Position numbers and translations under genes: made by a program. A DNA stretch of 64,000 nucleotides, taken from contig NZ_CP116398.1 in NCBI RefSeq assembly GCF_029643245.1, positions 2,232,001 to 2,296,000 of the forward strand, written 5' to 3'. The notes under the pieces are model-generated. The model was not told where the DNA came from. It worked only from the letters and a program-made list of their open reading frames with translations, and searched no databases. Origin of the DNA: Methylomonas sp. EFPC3. GTDB taxonomy: Bacteria > Pseudomonadota > Gammaproteobacteria > Methylococcales > Methylomonadaceae. This document shows, piece by piece, positions 1 through 8,301 of the stretch (positions are counted from its first letter, which is position 1; each line of letters opens with the position of its first letter).

Positions 1-353
1 TGGATTACGAAGCCTTCGCCGCCATCGGCGCGGTTTTGGGCCACGGCGGTTTGGTCGTTCACGACGACACGACCAATCTGGCAGACATGGCCCGTTACGC
101 GATGGAATTCTGCGTCGAGGAATCCTGCGGCAAATGCACGCCGTGCCGGATCGGCTCGACCCGCGGCGTCGAAGTCATCGACCGCATCGTCGCCAACGTC
201 GACAAGGCCAAAAACACCGAATTGCTGCGCGACCTGTGCGACACGATGTTGTGCGGCTCGCTGTGCGCGATGGGCGGCATGACACCGTATCCGGTGTTGA
301 GCGCATTGAACCATTTCCCCGAAGACTTTGGCTTACACCCCGCCAAAGCCTGA
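1..353 (+). CDS. fdsB: NAD-dependent formate dehydrogenase beta subunit, 3' part
   Basis: C-terminal 117 residues of a NuoF-like subunit; the 5' end lies outside the window. The NuoF family binds FMN, NAD and a [4Fe-4S] cluster, and in formate dehydrogenase this subunit passes electrons from the alpha subunit to NAD+ in the cytoplasm. The cluster motif is visible: ESCGKCTPCRIGSTRG followed by LCDTMLCGSLCAMGG, giving the CxxCxxC plus distal Cys pattern. It ends 21 bp before fdsA on the same strand. The NuoF subunit of complex I is the alternative, but the molybdenum-containing neighbour and fdhD/fdsD settle it as formate dehydrogenase. Confidence 0.93.
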   Translation, partial: DYEAFAAIGAVLGHGGLVVHDDTTNLADMARYAMEFCVEESCGKCTPCRIGSTRGVEVIDRIVANVDKAKNTELLRDLCDTMLCGSLCAMGGMTPYPVLSALNHFPEDFGLHPAKA

Positions 354-374
354 TCTATCCTCCCGGAGGTAGCT

Positions 375-3227
375 ATGTCATTAAACAACGAAATCGACTA
401 CGGCACGCCGGCCAGCGCGTCGGCTGAACAAGTCTCCCTGGAAATCGACGGCCACAAAGTGACCGTCAATGCCGGCACTTCGGTAATGCGTGCGGCCGCC
501 GAGGCCGGCATCAGCATTCCGAAATTGTGCGCCACCGACCGTTTGGACCCGTTCGGCTCTTGCCGAATGTGTCTGGTACAAATCGAAGGCGCGCGCGGCT
601 ACCCCGCCTCCTGCACCACACCGGTCGCCGCCGGCATGAAGGTGACCACGCAAAATGAAAAGCTGGCGAAGCTGCGTAAAGGCATTGCCGAGCTGTATAT
701 CTCCGACCATCCGCTGGATTGCTTGACCTGCTCCGCCAACGGCAATTGCGAACTGCAAGATACCGTCGGTGCGGTTGGTCTGCGCGAAGTGCGTTACGGT
801 TTCGACGGCGAAAACCATCTACAAGCCGAAAAAGACGAAAGCAACCCCTATTTCTCGTTCGACCCTTCGAAATGCATCGTCTGTTCGCGTTGCGTCAGAG
901 CCTGCGAAGAAGTGCAAGGTACCTTTGCGTTGACGATCGATGGCCGCGGCTTCGAGTCGAAAGTCTCTCCGGGCCAAAACCAGCCGTTTATGGAGTCGGA
1001 GTGCGTGTCTTGTGGCGCCTGCGTCCAAGCTTGCCCGACGGCAACGCTGATGGAAAAAGCCGTGATCGACCACGGCCAGCCCGAACATAGCGCGATTACC
1101 ACCTGCGCCTATTGCGGCGTCGGCTGCTCGTTCAAAGCCGAGATGAAAGGCGAACAACTGGTGCGCATGGTTCCGGACAAAAACGGCCAAGCCAACCACG
1201 GTCACTCCTGCGTGAAAGGCCGCTTCGCCTTCGGTTACGCCACCCATAAAGACCGCATCACCAAACCAATGGTGCGCGATAAAATCACCGACCCATGGCG
1301 CGAAGTGAGCTGGGAAGAAGCGATCGAAACTGCAGCCAGCCGGTTGAAAGGGATTCAAGCCAAATACGGCAAAGACGCGGTCGGTGGCATTACCTCTTCC
1401 CGCTGCACCAACGAAGAGACCTATCTGGTACAAAAACTGATCCGCGCCGGTTTCGGCAACAACAACGTCGACACCTGCGCCCGCGTTTGCCACTCGCCGA
1501 CCGGTTACGGCTTGAAAACCACCTTCGGCGAATCGTCCGGCACCCAAACCTTTGACTCGGTGTTGCAATCCGACGTAATCCTGGTCATCGGCGCCAACCC
1601 GACCGACGGCCATCCGGTATTCGGTTCGTTGATGAAACGCCGCCTGCGCCAAGGCGCCAAATTGATCGTGGTCGACCCGCGCGAAATCGACTTGGTGCGC
1701 AATAGCCCGCACATCAAAGCTGATTACCACCTGAAACTGCGTCCCGGCACCAACGTCGCCGTGGTCACCGCGCTGGCTCATGTCATCGTCACTGAAGGCT
1801 TGGTCGACGAAGCGTTCGTCAACGAACGTTGCGACGTCGAATCCTTCGGCAAATGGCGCACCTTCGTCGCCAAACCGGAAAATTCTCCGGAAGCCATGGC
1901 CGAATTGACCGGCGTACCCGCTGAATTGCTGCGCGGCGCGGCGCGTTTATATGCCACCGGCGGCAACGGCGCGATCTACTACGGCTTGGGCGTGACCGAA
2001 CACAGCCAAGGCTCGACCACCGTGATCGGCATTGCCAACCTGGCGATGGCCACCGGCAACATCGGTCGCGAAGGCGTCGGCGTCAACCCACTACGCGGCC
2101 AAAACAACGTGCAAGGTTCTTGCGACATGGGCTCCTTCCCGCACGAATTCGTCGGCTACCGCCACGTTTCCGATGGCGCCACCCGCGCCCAGTTCGAAGC
2201 GGAATGGGGCGTCAACCTGGCTTCCGAACCCGGCCTGCGGATTCCGAACATGTTCGCCGCCGCGATCGAAGGCAGCTTCAAAGGCCTGTACGTACAAGGC
2301 GAGGACATCGCCCAATCCGACCCGGACATCAACCACGTTCACCACGCCCTGCGCGAACTGGAATGCCTGATCGTGCAAGACATTTTCCTCAACGAAACCG
2401 CCAAGTTCGCCCACGTGTTCCTGCCGGGGTCATCGTTCCTGGAGAAAAACGGTACCTTCACCAACGCCGAACGCCGAATTTCGCCGGTACGCAAGGTGAT
2501 GAAACCGCTAGGAGGCAAAGAAGATTGGGAAGTCACCCAAGACCTGTCTAACGCGCTAGGCTATCCGATGACTTATGCACATCCGTCCGAAATCATGGAC
2601 GAAATCGCTCGACTGACGCCTCAGTTCGCTGGCGTCAGCTACGCCAAAATCGAGGAGATGGGCAGCATTCAATGGCCATGCAACGAGGAAAACCCGGACG
2701 GCACCCCGATTATGCACGCCGATCAGTTCGTACGCGGCAAGGGCCGTTTCCTGTTGACCGAGTATGTTGCGACCAGTGAACGCACCAACAGCAAATATCC
2801 GCTGATTCTGACTACCGGTCGCATTTTGTCGCAATACAACGTCGGCGCCCAAACCCGTCGTACCGAAAACGTGGCATGGCATCAGGAGGATCGTCTGGAA
2901 ATCCATCCGCACGATGCCGAAGTTCTGGGTATCGCGGACGGCGACTGGTGCGGCGTAAAAAGCCGGTCGGGCGAGACCGTGCTACGGGCACTGGTTACCG
3001 ACCGGATGCAGCCGGGCGTGGTCTACACCACTTTCCACTTCCCGCATTCCGGCGCGAACGTGATCACCACCGACAACTCGGACTGGGCCACCAACTGTCC
3101 GGAATACAAGGTTACGGCGGTACACGTCGCGAAAGTGGCGCAACCGTCCGAATGGCAGAAGGAATACCAGGCCTTCTCCGACGACCAGCAGTCCTTGCTG
3201 GATAACCGTATCGTCACCGCCGGCTAA
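375..3227 (+). CDS. fdsA: NAD-dependent formate dehydrogenase alpha subunit (molybdopterin)
   Basis: Catalytic 950-residue subunit that oxidises formate to CO2. An N-terminal [2Fe-2S] ferredoxin domain has Cys52, 63, 66 and 80. A His-Cys cluster region follows (DHPLDCLTC, about 111-125), then two ferredoxin-type [4Fe-4S] motifs (about 167-220), then the molybdopterin domain with a [4Fe-4S] motif CAYCGVGC (244-251, plus Cys279). The Mo-ligand region reads TCARVCHSPTGYG, with Cys372-His373 as expected for FdsA enzymes. Length and domain order match the soluble Rhodobacter/Cupriavidus type. A Shine-Dalgarno sequence GGAGG precedes the ATG. In a methanotroph this supplies NADH from the end of the C1 pathway. 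Confidence 0.97.
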   Translation: MSLNNEIDYGTPASASAEQVSLEIDGHKVTVNAGTSVMRAAAEAGISIPKLCATDRLDPFGSCRMCLVQIEGARGYPASCTTPVAAGMKVTTQNEKLAKLRKGIAELYISDHPLDCLTCSANGNCELQDTVGAVGLREVRYGFDGENHLQAEKDESNPYFSFDPSKCIVCSRCVRACEEVQGTFALTIDGRGFESKVSPGQNQPFMESECVSCGACVQACPTATLMEKAVIDHGQPEHSAITTCAYCGVGCSFKAEMKGEQLVRMVPDKNGQANHGHSCVKGRFAFGYATHKDRITKPMVRDKITDPWREVSWEEAIETAASRLKGIQAKYGKDAVGGITSSRCTNEETYLVQKLIRAGFGNNNVDTCARVCHSPTGYGLKTTFGESSGTQTFDSVLQSDVILVIGANPTDGHPVFGSLMKRRLRQGAKLIVVDPREIDLVRNSPHIKADYHLKLRPGTNVAVVTALAHVIVTEGLVDEAFVNERCDVESFGKWRTFVAKPENSPEAMAELTGVPAELLRGAARLYATGGNGAIYYGLGVTEHSQGSTTVIGIANLAMATGNIGREGVGVNPLRGQNNVQGSCDMGSFPHEFVGYRHVSDGATRAQFEAEWGVNLASEPGLRIPNMFAAAIEGSFKGLYVQGEDIAQSDPDINHVHHALRELECLIVQDIFLNETAKFAHVFLPGSSFLEKNGTFTNAERRISPVRKVMKPLGGKEDWEVTQDLSNALGYPMTYAHPSEIMDEIARLTPQFAGVSYAKIEEMGSIQWPCNEENPDGTPIMHADQFVRGKGRFLLTEYVATSERTNSKYPLILTTGRILSQYNVGAQTRRTENVAWHQEDRLEIHPHDAEVLGIADGDWCGVKSRSGETVLRALVTDRMQPGVVYTTFHFPHSGANVITTDNSDWATNCPEYKVTAVHVAKVAQPSEWQKEYQAFSDDQQSLLDNRIVTAG

Positions 3228-3245
3228 ATCCAAGCAAAACCTAGC

Positions 3246-4085
3246 ATGGATCCAGTACCCGCGGAACTAGGCTGGACCAGCTATCGGACCGGAACGTTCG
3301 ATAGCTGGCGCGGCCCGGAGCATAGCCGCAAACAGGACTACGTCGCCGAAGAGGTGCCGGTAGTCCTGGTCTACAACACGATACCTCACGTGGTCATGCT
3401 GACCACACCGCTCAATCTCGAGGATTTCGGCCTTGGCTTCAGCTTGACCGAAGACATCGTCCGTCATCCGTCCGAGATCCAGTCAATCAAGGTCGTACAG
3501 CGCTCCAAGGGCATCGAAGTCCGCATGCAAATTCCCGAGGAACGTTTCGATAAACTGCACGGCAAAGGCAAAAACCTGACCGGCCGCACCGGCTGCGGTT
3601 TGTGCGGAGCTACGACGTTGGAACAAGCCATCCGTCCGCCGCGCACGGTTGGCAAAGGCTTGGTTCTGGACGCACCGCTACTGCGCGACGCTTTTGAAAC
3701 GATGCGTCAGCAACAAGCGTTGAATTTATTGACCGGCGCCGTACACGCCGCCGCCTGGCTAGATTCCGAAAAAGGCATAACCGCGGTGCGCGAAGACGTC
3801 GGCCGCCACAATGCGCTGGACAAGCTGATCGGTGCGTTGGCGAAAGGCGGCTGCGATTTTTCCGCCGGCTGGCTGTTGGTCACCAGCCGCGCCAGTTACG
3901 AAATGGTACAAAAAGCCGCCAGCGTCGGCATCACCTTGCTGGCCGCCATCTCGGCGCCGACCGCCCTCGCGATCCGTTTGGCGGACGAGTGCGGCTTAAC
4001 CCTGGTCGGCTTTACCCGCAACGATAACCACACGATTTATACTCATCCTTTTCGCCTACAACATTTACAAACATCCGTCGCATAG
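3246..4085 (+). CDS. fdhD: Formate dehydrogenase accessory sulfurtransferase FdhD
   Basis: FdhD moves sulfur from IscS to the molybdenum cofactor before it enters formate dehydrogenase. The 279-residue protein has the family CxxC motif in GRTGCGLCGATTLEQ (Cys117 and Cys120) and the conserved REDVGRHNALDKLIG segment. It starts 18 bp after fdsA and is followed within 4 bp by fdsD, so it is cotranscribed with the enzyme it matures. No unusual residues seen. Confidence 0.95.
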   Translation: MDPVPAELGWTSYRTGTFDSWRGPEHSRKQDYVAEEVPVVLVYNTIPHVVMLTTPLNLEDFGLGFSLTEDIVRHPSEIQSIKVVQRSKGIEVRMQIPEERFDKLHGKGKNLTGRTGCGLCGATTLEQAIRPPRTVGKGLVLDAPLLRDAFETMRQQQALNLLTGAVHAAAWLDSEKGITAVREDVGRHNALDKLIGALAKGGCDFSAGWLLVTSRASYEMVQKAASVGITLLAAISAPTALAIRLADECGLTLVGFTRNDNHTIYTHPFRLQHLQTSVA

Positions 4086-4089
4086 CATC

Positions 4090-4311
4090 ATGGACAATCA
4101 CAGCAATTTGATCAAAATGGCTAACAACATTGGCGCCTTTTTTAAATCCGAACCGGAGCACGATGTGGCCGTAGCCGGCGTCGAACAGCACATCCGCAAT
4201 TTCTGGGAGCCCAGAATGCGCAAGCAAATCGTCGAATACATCCAGCACGGCGGCAACGAATTGCTCGACATCGTCGCCGAAGCCGTCAAACGCATCGCCC
4301 AAAAGCCCTAA
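4090..4311 (+). CDS. fdsD: Formate dehydrogenase delta subunit
   Basis: Small 73-residue protein that ends the fds operon. It matches the FdsD family, with N-terminal IKMANNIGAFF and a following RNFWEPRMRKQIVEYI segment. FdsD is required for activity of FdsABG formate dehydrogenases and is thought to help cofactor insertion or assembly together with FdhD. The start codon lies 4 bp after the fdhD stop. Identification rests on the family pattern and the operon position. Confidence 0.9.
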   Translation: MDNHSNLIKMANNIGAFFKSEPEHDVAVAGVEQHIRNFWEPRMRKQIVEYIQHGGNELLDIVAEAVKRIAQKP

Positions 4312-4383
4312 CCGTTTTTTACCGATCAACAAAGGATAGTTCTCGGCTAGCCCCCCTATCCTCCAACCCTCCAAAGACTTCAG

Positions 4384-4419
4384 AACCTGCCGGAAACGCT
4401 AGGCTTATTCCGGCTTATA
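4384..4419. repeat. 36-bp repeat, copy 1 (REP-like, CCGGAA...TTCCGG)
   Basis: This 36-bp sequence is almost identical to 4941-4976 in the same orientation. Its core is imperfectly palindromic (CCGGAAACGCT...GCTTATTCCGG). It lies after the fds operon and before a small membrane gene on the other strand. Palindromic intergenic repeats of this form are typically dispersed REP-like elements. Confidence 0.7.
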
Positions 4420-4475
4420 TCATTTGTTGAACTGTCGCATGCAAAATGCCCACCGGGCTAAACTGCACGGAATGT

Positions 4476-4772
4476 TCAACCGATAATCGCCGACTTTGCA
4501 ACAACGAGAAAAGGTACCAGCGCGAAGATCAACATCATCGACGTGTTAAACCAAGTAGAGAGATAATTTCTGCGGTGACCGCCAATCTTAAGAAAAAAGA
4601 TCAGCAGAAAAACCGGCATATAGCGAGACATTAGGCCGATGAAGCCAAACTCGGAAGCCATAAAGGGTGAAAGTTCTGCTGACACCCAGATTGCAACGTA
4701 AATAGCGCTGGCTATAACAAAAATAAGTCCTTCGCGTGATCCAAACAACGCCTTTGACAAATAATCTCGCAT
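4476..4772 (-). CDS. Small membrane protein of unknown function
   Basis: A 98-residue protein that I do not recognise. It has about three hydrophobic segments: GLIFVIASAIYVAIWVSA, MSRYMPVFLLIFFL, and a C-terminal MMLIFALVPFLVVA stretch. The ATG at 4772 is preceded by a strong Shine-Dalgarno sequence GGAGGAA eight bases away, which argues that this is a real gene even though it stands alone. It is bracketed by two direct copies of a 36-bp REP-like repeat. No catalytic or binding motif is visible. Confidence 0.6.
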   Translation of the reverse strand: MRDYLSKALFGSREGLIFVIASAIYVAIWVSAELSPFMASEFGFIGLMSRYMPVFLLIFFLKIGGHRRNYLSTWFNTSMMLIFALVPFLVVAKSAIIG

Positions 4773-4940
4773 CAATGAAGTTCCTCCGCAGTTTCAGAAT
4801 TTGTTGCTGCAAAGTGTAGTTCAGCTCAACAAGCAGGTCGGCTTAACCTGATTGATAGCCTTGTTCCAATGGAAATATCGTAAGTCTGTTCGCCCTAGCC
4901 CTCCATAACTAACCCGTTGAAGCCGCGAGATCCTCCACCA

Positions 4941-4976
4941 AACCTGCCGGAAACGCTACGCTTATTCCGGCCTACA
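4941..4976. repeat. 36-bp repeat, copy 2 (REP-like)
   Basis: Second direct copy of the repeat at 4384-4419, with about four substitutions. The two copies flank the small membrane gene at 4476-4772. Confidence 0.7.
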
Positions 4977-4979
4977 TCT

Positions 4980-5350
4980 GTATGGACTCCCACGGATGAC
5001 CGTGAGAACCAGGAACACCGGGAAGTCGGGACGGTTTTCCGCCCCTGATGACGCGCCGAGCACCGGAGGATTTGGCGAGAAATTGCCCGTAGGGGAGCGG
5101 CAGGGATGCCGCTAGTTTTCGGAGGGCTAGGACAGCCCTTCCGAAAACCCTCGCCAAATCCGCAGGAGCGCAGGACCAACGCGGCATGGGGTGGCCTTTT
5201 CTTTGGATACTTTCTTTTGGCCACGCAAAAGAAAGTATCGCGGTTGTCGGTCCGCGAACCGACATTCAAAGCAACCGTCGCGTTAGCGACACAAGACACG
5301 AAGGCCTATATTTACCGCGTGGGCACAAAATGCCGTGCCCACCCACTGGC
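4980..5350. repeat. Structured intergenic element with nested inverted repeats
   Basis: A 370-bp non-coding stretch with nested palindromes. The outer arms GGATTTGGCGAG (5068-5079) and CTCGCCAAATCC (5150-5161) enclose a hairpin with GTTTTCGGAGGGCT (5115-5128) facing AGCCCTTCCGAAAAC (5134-5148, one bulge). Further on, CTTTCTTTTGGCCACGCAAAAGAAAG (about 5208-5233) is another inverted repeat, and GTGGGCAC...GTGCCCAC (5320-5342) a third. Open frames here (for example GLFFGYFLLATQKK on the plus strand) resemble doubtful ORFs often predicted in such elements, so I do not call a gene. Confidence 0.6.
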
Positions 5351-5369
5351 TAACCTTATTCGTTAAGTG

Positions 5370-6082
5370 TCAGCTTCTACGCTTGAACTTTGCCGTGAGA
5401 TAGATGATGGAGGAAGCTGCAAACTCCAAGAAGAACTCAGCCTCAGCCCGGCCAAGCGACGACGCCTCAGTTCCCCCATGGCGGACGAACGCGCGGTTGC
5501 TTGCCATCCCGTAGACCTGACTGACAAGGCGTTGAATGTCCTCGTCGATCTCGGCGCGTTTGATCAACTTCCCGAGAGTGCCTTTTGGCTCATCGAGAAG
5601 GATCATCAAACATGACTCTACGGAGTTCACGGACTCCTTGATGGAGTTTTCGAAGTCCGGCTGACTGGCGACGATGAAGTTCTTCGCCTTCAGCCACTGT
5701 GTTCGGACCGGCGACAATTCATCGGCCAACACATCGTTCGCCTTCGTCCAGTTTCGAGAAGTCGGTTTGTGCGCTTGAATGCGCTTCAGATCCAAAAGAA
5801 CGTCTGCATAGAGGCTCTCAACGTAGGCTCTCCTGCTCGTGTAGGTTTTCATCTCCTGCAATTTGCAGAACGACCAGAACACCTCCAACGACTTGTGCGG
5901 GTTCGGATGGGTGTACTTGGCATTCTCAAGAGCGATGTGAATCGTCGTGTACAGTTAGCTGGTTGCTCCGTCGTTCGGCCATCGGTGACGAACGCAATCA
6001 TCAGATCCTGGAGCTCGTGGATCTGCGCGCCGAGTTCGAGGGCTTGCTGCGTGTTCACGAGAGGGCTTCTGACGCCTAACAA
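5370..6082 (-). pseudogene. HEPN/AbiJ-like protein gene with a frameshift
   Basis: Two minus-strand frames together read as one protein of about 236 residues. The N-terminal part (from a TTG at 6082) runs to ...TTEQPAN and the C-terminal part continues YTTIHIALENAKYTHPNPHK; the frame changes at about 5952-5953 (one base missing or two extra). The C-terminal half resembles the AbiJ N-terminal/HEPN-type domain: an ESVNSVESC helix, TLGKLIKR, and NRAFVRHGGTEA, which holds an R-x4-H motif like that of HEPN ribonucleases. Such proteins serve in abortive infection or toxin systems. No good Shine-Dalgarno sequence precedes the TTG. It may be a decayed defence gene; a sequencing error is possible. Confidence 0.55.
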
Positions 6083-6298
6083 GTAATTATGTGGTTAACC
6101 ATATATCGATCCATAATCGCACATTTCAAGAGTACGCCATTGATCGACATACAATTTCCCTTCCGGATATTACCAGTTATCCACTAAGCTTCCGATTGGG
6201 CTCGTACTGCCACCAATCTCCACACCGAACTATAACCATCACCATGCCATCAAATCGCCCACCATTCAAACCAGACCAGCGGCCGGTTTTAAAAAAAC

Positions 6299-7627
6299 CT
6301 AATCCGCCAAACTCACCGGCTGCACCTCAGCCGGCAATTGCGTACCCAGATATTTGTTCAACTGGCCTTTGCTCGCCAGAATCCGGTATTGCGAGAACAA
6401 CTCGTCGTACTTGGCGTTGATCAGCGAACTTTTGGCGATATACATTTCGTTGAAGGTATCGAGCAAGTCCAACAAGGTGCGCTGGCCGATGTTGAATTGC
6501 TGCTGGTAGGCGGTAATGGTTTTTTCAGCAGACTCGGCATGCTGTTTGAAAAAATCCATCTGGCTTTTCACGGTCTCGTACGCCACCCACGACAAGCGCA
6601 TGCTTTCCACCACTTGCCGATGGGTGTTATCGCGGATGTCCTTGGCCTGATTGATTAATTGCGCGGTTTGTTCGCGGCGGGCGATGTCCTTGCCGCCGTT
6701 GAAGATGTTGTAGCGCATGCGCAGCATTGCCGTCATGTCGGAGTTGGTGCCGCGAATACCGTCCAGATTGTAGTTATGGCTGACGCCGGTCTCGATATCG
6801 AAGCGCGGGAAATACGGCGCCTTCGCGGTTTCGTGTTGAGCGAAGGCCGATTCGATATCGGAGTTGGCCGATTTCAGAATCGGATGTTCGGCCAGGGCTT
6901 CGTCTATGGCTTGCTCCATCGTCGCCGGCAGCGCCGCGGTCGGCGCGGCCACCGGTTCGACCGCGTCCGGCAGGATGCCGATCACCCGTTGAAAGCCGGT
7001 TTCGGCGTCTCTCAAATTACCGGTTTCGGACCAAACGTTCTTTTCAGCCAATGCCACCCGGCCCATGGATTGGTCGACGTCGGCGCGTTTACCGACGCCG
7101 CGCTCGCTGCGCAATTTGATCTGCTCGTTGGTGCGCAAATGCAATTGCAGGTTGTCCTTGGCCAGATTCAGTAGTTCCTGGCGGCGCAATACTTTCAAAT
7201 AAGCTTCGACGCCTTCCAGCGCGGTGATTTCGGATTGGCCGAATACGGTATAAGCACGCGAATCGGTGCGCTTTTCCTGACGTTCGACTTCGTTCGGCGT
7301 CGCCAAGCCGTCGAACAGCATTTGCCTGACTTGAATCGCGCCTTCTTCGCGATGGTAAAACACGGAGCCGTCGCCGCGGCCGCGGGTGGTCGGATTGTTG
7401 GACTCCTCCCAGCCGATGCCGGCTGTCACATCGACGGTGGGAAAGTAGCCAGCCCTGGCCTGATCGATTTCCTCTTCGACCGCACGCCGTTCCGACTTGG
7501 CAGCCTGGATTTTCGGGTTATCGTCCAGAACTTTTTGTATCGATTGCTGCAAGCTCAATGCGTGACTCGCAGTTACACAGCCCATCTGCATGGCTACGCC
7601 GATGCCAATTCCCAAAGCAAATTTCAT
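6299..7627 (-). CDS. TolC-family outer membrane channel of type I secretion
   Basis: A 442-residue TolC/AggA/LapE-type protein that forms the outer membrane exit duct of a type I secretion system. A signal peptide of about 23 residues (ending ASHA) is followed by the repeated coiled-coil/beta-barrel architecture of the family: LQQSIQKVLDDNP near the start and QFNIGQRTLLDLLDTFNEMYIAKSSL (about residues 380-405) in the second repeat. The start codon overlaps the stop of the upstream LuxR-type gene (ATGA), so translation is probably coupled. It is last in the four-gene operon. Length is normal. Confidence 0.92.
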   Translation of the reverse strand: MKFALGIGIGVAMQMGCVTASHALSLQQSIQKVLDDNPKIQAAKSERRAVEEEIDQARAGYFPTVDVTAGIGWEESNNPTTRGRGDGSVFYHREEGAIQVRQMLFDGLATPNEVERQEKRTDSRAYTVFGQSEITALEGVEAYLKVLRRQELLNLAKDNLQLHLRTNEQIKLRSERGVGKRADVDQSMGRVALAEKNVWSETGNLRDAETGFQRVIGILPDAVEPVAAPTAALPATMEQAIDEALAEHPILKSANSDIESAFAQHETAKAPYFPRFDIETGVSHNYNLDGIRGTNSDMTAMLRMRYNIFNGGKDIARREQTAQLINQAKDIRDNTHRQVVESMRLSWVAYETVKSQMDFFKQHAESAEKTITAYQQQFNIGQRTLLDLLDTFNEMYIAKSSLINAKYDELFSQYRILASKGQLNKYLGTQLPAEVQPVSLAD

Positions 7628-8274
7628 GACGTTCCTCTCTGATATTGATCGATCTCTTTCAACAATATGGCCAAGCGCAATCTATCGTCGACTTCCAGTT
7701 TCCTAAAAATCGAAGATAAATGGGCTTTCACCGTCCGTTCCGATATATTCAACGCCAACGCGATGCGTTTATTGCTTTCGCCCTGGCGTATCATATTTGC
7801 CACTTCCAACTCGCGGGCCGACAACGCGGCCAGCATCTGCAGTTTTCGATCGCAATCCACCGTACTGGCGGGTGCCGACTGCATTCGCCGCGCCCCGGTC
7901 AGAGCGCCGATCACTTTCGGTACCAGCGCCCGGCGGATCCAGATGTCGCCAGCCAGGATGCTGGCAACCGCCCGCGCCAACAGAGCAGGCGCCTCCGCCT
8001 GCTCGCAATAACCGGCTGCACCGTTGATCAAAATGTTGATTTGCTTCTCTTCCGGCCAGTCGGAACCAATCACCAAGAAGCGGGTCCGTTTATTGGCAAA
8101 AACCGTCAGCAGGCTGGCGTCCTCGTCCAGCTTTTTGGCATCGAAGATGACGGCGTCGGCTTGAAAATCGCTGCGAATGCTGTGGAGCATACTGACACTG
8201 TACTCAGCCAGTAACGCATGCGTCCATTGCGCGGTCAACTGAGGGTTATTGGAATAAATCAGTATGTTAGCCAC
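7624..8274 (-). CDS. LuxR-family regulator with degenerate receiver domain
   Basis: A 216-residue protein with an N-terminal receiver-like domain (about 1-120) and a C-terminal LuxR/NarL helix-turn-helix (LSARELEVANMIRQGESNKRIA through ISERTVKAHLSSIFRKL, about 150-205). The receiver lacks the usual acidic pair after beta-1 (ILIYSNNP) and the conserved Lys near AAGYCEQAE; an Asp is kept in VIFDAKK. Phosphorylation by a classical histidine kinase is therefore doubtful. It lies between the adaptor and channel genes of the secretion operon, so it probably regulates surface adhesin export or a related surface trait. Confidence 0.88.
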   Translation of the reverse strand: MANILIYSNNPQLTAQWTHALLAEYSVSMLHSIRSDFQADAVIFDAKKLDEDASLLTVFANKRTRFLVIGSDWPEEKQINILINGAAGYCEQAEAPALLARAVASILAGDIWIRRALVPKVIGALTGARRMQSAPASTVDCDRKLQMLAALSARELEVANMIRQGESNKRIALALNISERTVKAHLSSIFRKLEVDDRLRLAILLKEIDQYQRGTS

Positions 8275-8301
8275 AGTGAGTAGTATGAATATCGTCTAAA
8301 G

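Noticed and set aside
5106-5366. Open frame of 86 codons (plus strand) and overlapping minus-strand frames
   Set aside because: They lie inside nested palindromes, lack ribosome sites and resemble commonly mispredicted frames in repeats.
6070-6090. Possible integron attC core (GCCTAAC / GTTAGGC) next to the HEPN-like gene
   Set aside because: Only one core-like heptamer fits; no paired site with the right spacing and no integrase were found.
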